From assembly GCA_900618425.1 (NCBI GenBank), contig UZAN01040300.1, positions 1-64,000 on the forward strand: 64,000 nt of DNA, given 5' to 3'. The position numbers and the translations under genes were made by a program. The notes under the pieces are model-generated. The model made no database searches. It saw only the letters and a program-made list of their open reading frames with translations, and was not told the DNA's origin. Of the stretch, positions 59,901 to 64,000 are shown in pieces. How positions within the stretch are numbered: the stretch's first letter is position 1; every line of letters starts with the position of its first letter. The DNA is from Echinostoma caproni (taxonomy: Eukaryota; Platyhelminthes; Trematoda; Plagiorchiida; Echinostomatidae).

Positions 59901-62249
59901 TTCAGATACTTATAGTCTACCTGTATATCATTTCCATAATGACCAATACAGAGATCTTGGGTCAATTTTCGAGATTTGGGCAAAGAGTGAATATGTGGTC
60001 GATACAACCTCGATAAAGTCTAAAACCAGCCTGGTTCTCACGCGTGCACCGTTCACGTGCGGCAGACAATCGACGGAGTATAATACGGGGATTGAGCCGA
60101 ATGGGATGCAGCTGGGCGATTTACATGTTCATAACTGCTTCCCACCGTTATTCGTCACAAGGGAATGTTCCTGGTAGAATCATGTCACATGGAACAAAAA
60201 TGAACATGTTGAGGAATACTTTACGTGTATTGTTTTTATTGTGAGATGCACATGGCAGTAAAGAAGAAAAGATAACTAACATGTACATTCTTTGCTGAAT
60301 GATCTTAACATTTTTCGAATGTAAATTCCCATCTAGTCCTGATCGGACATTTGCAAAGATCAGTGAATATTGTTCAGTACATCTGTCATGAAGAAAAGTT
60401 GGAAACTGATTTAATATGCTGAGATAAACCGGGTTTTTTACATGTTGGTGTTGTAATACCTACTCACCAGTGGCTTGTTGCAGCGGCAGCCAGCCCTTGG
60501 GCACAGCGTATTAAGTTTGGTTTTCAATGTAAGAAAAAAGTAGTCAAGTTCGGGGTAACCTCACTAAACTTGTTTGATATGTTGTCATTACTCTCTACTC
60601 TGCCTATCTCTTTAACTCGTGTTCCGCATCAAAAATTGATTCATTTACCGAAAACCCCATTCTTAAAGGCGCTAGATTTAAGATCCAGAGATGGTTTATT
60701 AACTATCTGTTTATATTCTCATTTGCACTGGTTTCTCAAAGACTATGGCAACTCCAAGCATTCTTTGCTATCAATTGCAATGAAGAACAAATAATTTATG
60801 AAAATACGCTGTTTCTGTAACAAACATGACGGCACTACGTTTAGTGAATCACAATAGGTGGTCCTGAAAGCGTTCTGGTCGTATGCTCATTTACTTCTAC
60901 CAATCAAAACATCACGTGCATTTTTTTAGCGCTCAAAACATTGAATCTGTTCCGTTACTTTGAATGAATGGTGCGTTACATAGATGTTTTTGACTGGTGA
61001 GCTTTCTACGCTCACAGACAGATCAGCTCTATGGCAAATTAAATTCTCTAACACCGTGCGCATTCACTTCGTCAGTTATTTAGATTCCTCTAATATGTTC
61101 AGAGTGTCACCATGTCCCGATTATGAATCCTGACCGCATGCAATATCATTTTGTTCTTATTTTCTCACGCTCTATAAACAGATTCTAAGTTGACTATAAT
61201 AGAGATTTGTTTATTTGATATGCAGTTGTTTTTTTCCACAGCATTTGATCAGGAGCAAAACGTATGGGGTAGAACCGTGTTGTATTCAAACCATCTTTTT
61301 TCGCTTGCAGTGATAAGAATATTACTGTCCCATTTCTGTTGCTATCGTCTCCGACTAACAGTGGTGTTTGCACGTTTGTTTAATGAGAACTCCAAGCTCT
61401 GTGTTCTCCAGATTTCACATGATCTCCCCGTTTCAAATTATTCTGCAAGTATGAACTTCACGGTATTTATAGTGAATGGTATGGATTATTCAAATCGAAC
61501 AAATATCATGTCTCGATCGACTGTCTCCGTTCTTTCATCACCTATCATGAACGATGATGTCCACCTATCATCTTAGCTCTGATTTATCTACTTGTGCTTT
61601 GATATCTTGGAATAGGTACGGATTTCCTCTAAAAGCGTTTTGCTTGAGTTTTCCTGGTGTTTATTCTAGCTCTAATTCAAACAGTCAAGTAGATATCACA
61701 TAAGTTTGTCACGAAATTAAAATGCTTAAATATCTTTTTCAGTTCTTTTCAAATCTCTTCAACCTCGTTAATATGTTCCCGTTGCGTTTAGCCAAATTGC
61801 GAAGCAGGGCACGATTATTCCTTGGTAGGGGCGTTTGATATTTATTTGTGTACTGCTCCTAAGATTGCTAGGGTTTATAGAGCACTAGGTAGGTTCGCAT
61901 GACATGATCAAACGCGTCCCAAAATCGCTAGCTGTGAAAACACTAGTCGGTTGCAATGAACAGGTTAACTGTTTATAAGTTGAAGCTGTATTTACAACGT
62001 CAAACTATGCTCACACACATGTTTTAGTACATGTCTCGTTTTTCTGTCTCATTTAGCCAAAGAATAATTGAAATATTCCTCCCATTATTTTTAGGTTTTT
62101 ATTCGTCTATTCATTTTCTGTTATTTAATGAATAAATGATTGTATAGACCGTGACATCGAAATTTACGTTTCATTCCACTTGATCTGAGAAATGTAAGGC
62201 TACAATCAAAATTTTAAAACGGTAACCCATCTGTAACGATACGTAGACA

Positions 62250-62285
<36 letters not shown>

Positions 62286-64000
62286 GGGTCAGCCACCCCC
62301 GACCATATTTAGGCTTCCGGAGGCAAGTGTGGATTGTATATAGTTTATACGTGTTTCTTCATATACCGAAGCACCGAAACACAGTACTTCGCACGTTTAA
62401 TAGTTGTATTATTGAATTGTACTTCTTTTACAGTTTCGATATCACAGTAACTTTAAAACTACCTAAAATGAGTTCCTTATTTCATCAGGATGACAAACGT
62501 GAATAAATACAAATCAATAAAGTCGCAAACGATCTCAGTGTCTCGAAGCATAATGTCACGCAGAATACCTTTCTCAAAGAATGTCCTTAATTGCACTTCC
62601 AATTTTCACTCGCCAATGGTGCACGTCTATCTAACAATTATGGTCACGAAGAGTGATTACAGATACGACACGTTTCGTTTCGATTGAAACTGGATGATTC
62701 ATCTGGACTGGATTCATCATGCTTGACTTTCCCTTAGGTGTAATTCACCATAGACTCATAACGTTAATACTTATAGTTCGTTTCAAATAAACTCTCTCAG
62801 AAAAATACGCCGTATTTTATACAAATTTATCAATCTGCAATCTTATAGAAATAAGCTTTCCTTGTTACAAACAGCGTTCTATTGTTTCGTAATTGCTGCC
62901 AACAGTGAAGTCATTAGCTTCCAGCACTTTATTTTATGACAACCACAAGTTGTACTTTTACATAATTTGAAATATACTGGCTTGATTTTGAGATTAAATG
63001 TAGTTATTTAGCCACAGGGGAAAAACCCTTCGTTTTATTCACTTTTTGTTAACTATGGGTTCTACCACGAACTATCATCAATGTGAAACTGTCAGGCATC
63101 CAGGTTCGTCAAACATTCTATAAGCACTTTCTCCTTTTAAAGAAAAGCTTTTGCATTAGTAAAACACTAAGGTTACGTCTATCGGATAAGCGACGACATG
63201 CACACCAAGGGAACGTTTTGTACCAACATACCTGAAGATAAATATGTCAAAGAAAACTTGGGTCATAAAGTACCTTGCCATCAAAGTAGATCAAAATCAA
63301 CCCTTGTAGCATAAATGTCAAACCATTGCATCAGTGAGAATTCTATGTGACAGTCTATTTAAACACGATTACTAAAGTAAATTTCCTTTTAATGAACCTC
63401 GTTTGCAACAGACAGGTGTCAATGTGAGTCTCGACTGTTTCCGGGTTTGTTTTCTGTTCTGTTCCGAAATAGTTTTCCAAGTACCAGGTGGTTGACCGAT
63501 TTGTGCACATACTGGAGCAGCCTCGCATTAAAACCTAATTGTCAGGGTGTGGCTATACGCCGTTTATGGTAGGTGTTTACTTTACAACAAGGCGTTTGAA
63601 TCACCTGACGACGAACAAAATACGTTCCGGTCAACCAATTAGACTGTGTTCCGATCTGGTCTGTGCTTTGTACATTTATGGCGAAAAGGGAGTATGCCAA
63701 TCGATGATAGACCTATTCAAACCCACTTCCCTTACAGCTTTTGACAATGAAAGTAACAACAGATTTGTACACTAGCTAAAACTACTCCTTATTTATCGGT
63801 CAGATACGTTCCGTCGCGGCCCTCTTTTCTAGCCAAAACACTTTTAAAGTTGAAGTGTTCCGGGTTTGTATCTTTTTTTAAACCTATTGACGGTACAGTC
63901 CTCTCATAATGCAATGCAATATTGCTTACAGTCAAAGTACTTATATTGTTCTTACATTCTAGGATCTTTTCCAAAGCTTTGCTGTACTCGCTATATCTCT
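59901..64000. other. Terminal interval without recognised genes
   Basis: The longest open plus frame is 61190-61576 (128 codons), partly preceded by exon-like acceptors ('tttttttccacag' at 61241, 'tttttcgcttgcag' at 61311) but with no motif. Others at 60570-60794 and 63539-63775 are also unassigned. They may be exons of an AT-rich gene or chance. Confidence 0.4.
62251..62283. repeat. (TA)n microsatellite
   Basis: About 16 TA units. The flank 'gtagggtcagccacccccga' is not an RTE 3' end. Confidence 0.9.

Noticed and set aside
61190..61576. 128-codon plus frame as a terminal exon
   Set aside because: It has two internal acceptor-like sites and an alternative frame that looks equally plausible; no domain, so undecidable by eye.

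Overview
This window is eukaryotic, intron-bearing, repeat-rich DNA. There is no operon structure, no long uninterrupted host ORF, no CRISPR array and no rRNA or canonical tRNA gene. Most recognisable sequence is decayed retrotransposon: RTE-type and CR1/Rex-like LINEs, a Penelope-like GIY-YIG remnant, and several tRNA-derived SINE heads. With short exons flanked by consensus splice sites and multi-kilobase introns full of repeats, this fits a parasitic flatworm, most likely a digenean trematode. That assignment is inference; the genus cannot be fixed from sequence alone. Two assembly gaps (23568-24019 and 52939-53529) and a few single Ns indicate a draft assembly.

Layout. 1-2.4 kb holds a minus-strand CR1-like LINE (ORF1 plus endonuclease) cut by the window edge. 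3.5-7.0 kb holds a plus-strand RTE LINE with endonuclease, RT and an (AAT)n tail, broken by stops and frameshifts. 7.3-9.6 kb holds two CR1-like RT relics tail to tail, the second carrying a tiny RTE 3' tip. 10.2-10.9 kb holds two inverted RTE 3' ends. 11.2-12.4 kb holds SINE-bearing repeats. 15.56-30.46 kb carries a plus-strand host gene with coiled-coil exons at 15.6-17.4 kb and phase-compatible exons at 27.7-30.5 kb. Its long intron contains Penelope-like fragments, a 342-bp element bounded by inverted repeats, and a fold-back element. 34.66-37.45 kb holds two nested or abutting minus-strand RTE copies, one with a large internal deletion. 39.3-41.3 kb holds a comparatively intact minus-strand LINE RT with a pentameric tail. 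50.8-55.0 kb holds further candidate exons. 57-60 kb holds a SINE, a dispersed repeat and an RTE 3' end.

The one plausible host gene starts at 15588. The encoded protein begins with coiled coils and has a 'TTWDQLD' segment; farther downstream, on the same strand, lie candidate exons with a degenerate P-loop-like motif and a Walker-B-like 'FIVFDN' motif. This order suggests, weakly, a divergent neuron-navigator (NAV) or CTTNBP2-like protein, but whether the distal exons belong to it is unproven. I found no convincing novel biological system. The most unusual items are the inverted-repeat structures (10.24-10.86, 20.94-21.28 and 22.51-22.71 kb), the scars of retrotransposition and deletion (9.47 and 36.30 kb), and the lineage-divergent coiled-coil/P-loop gene.
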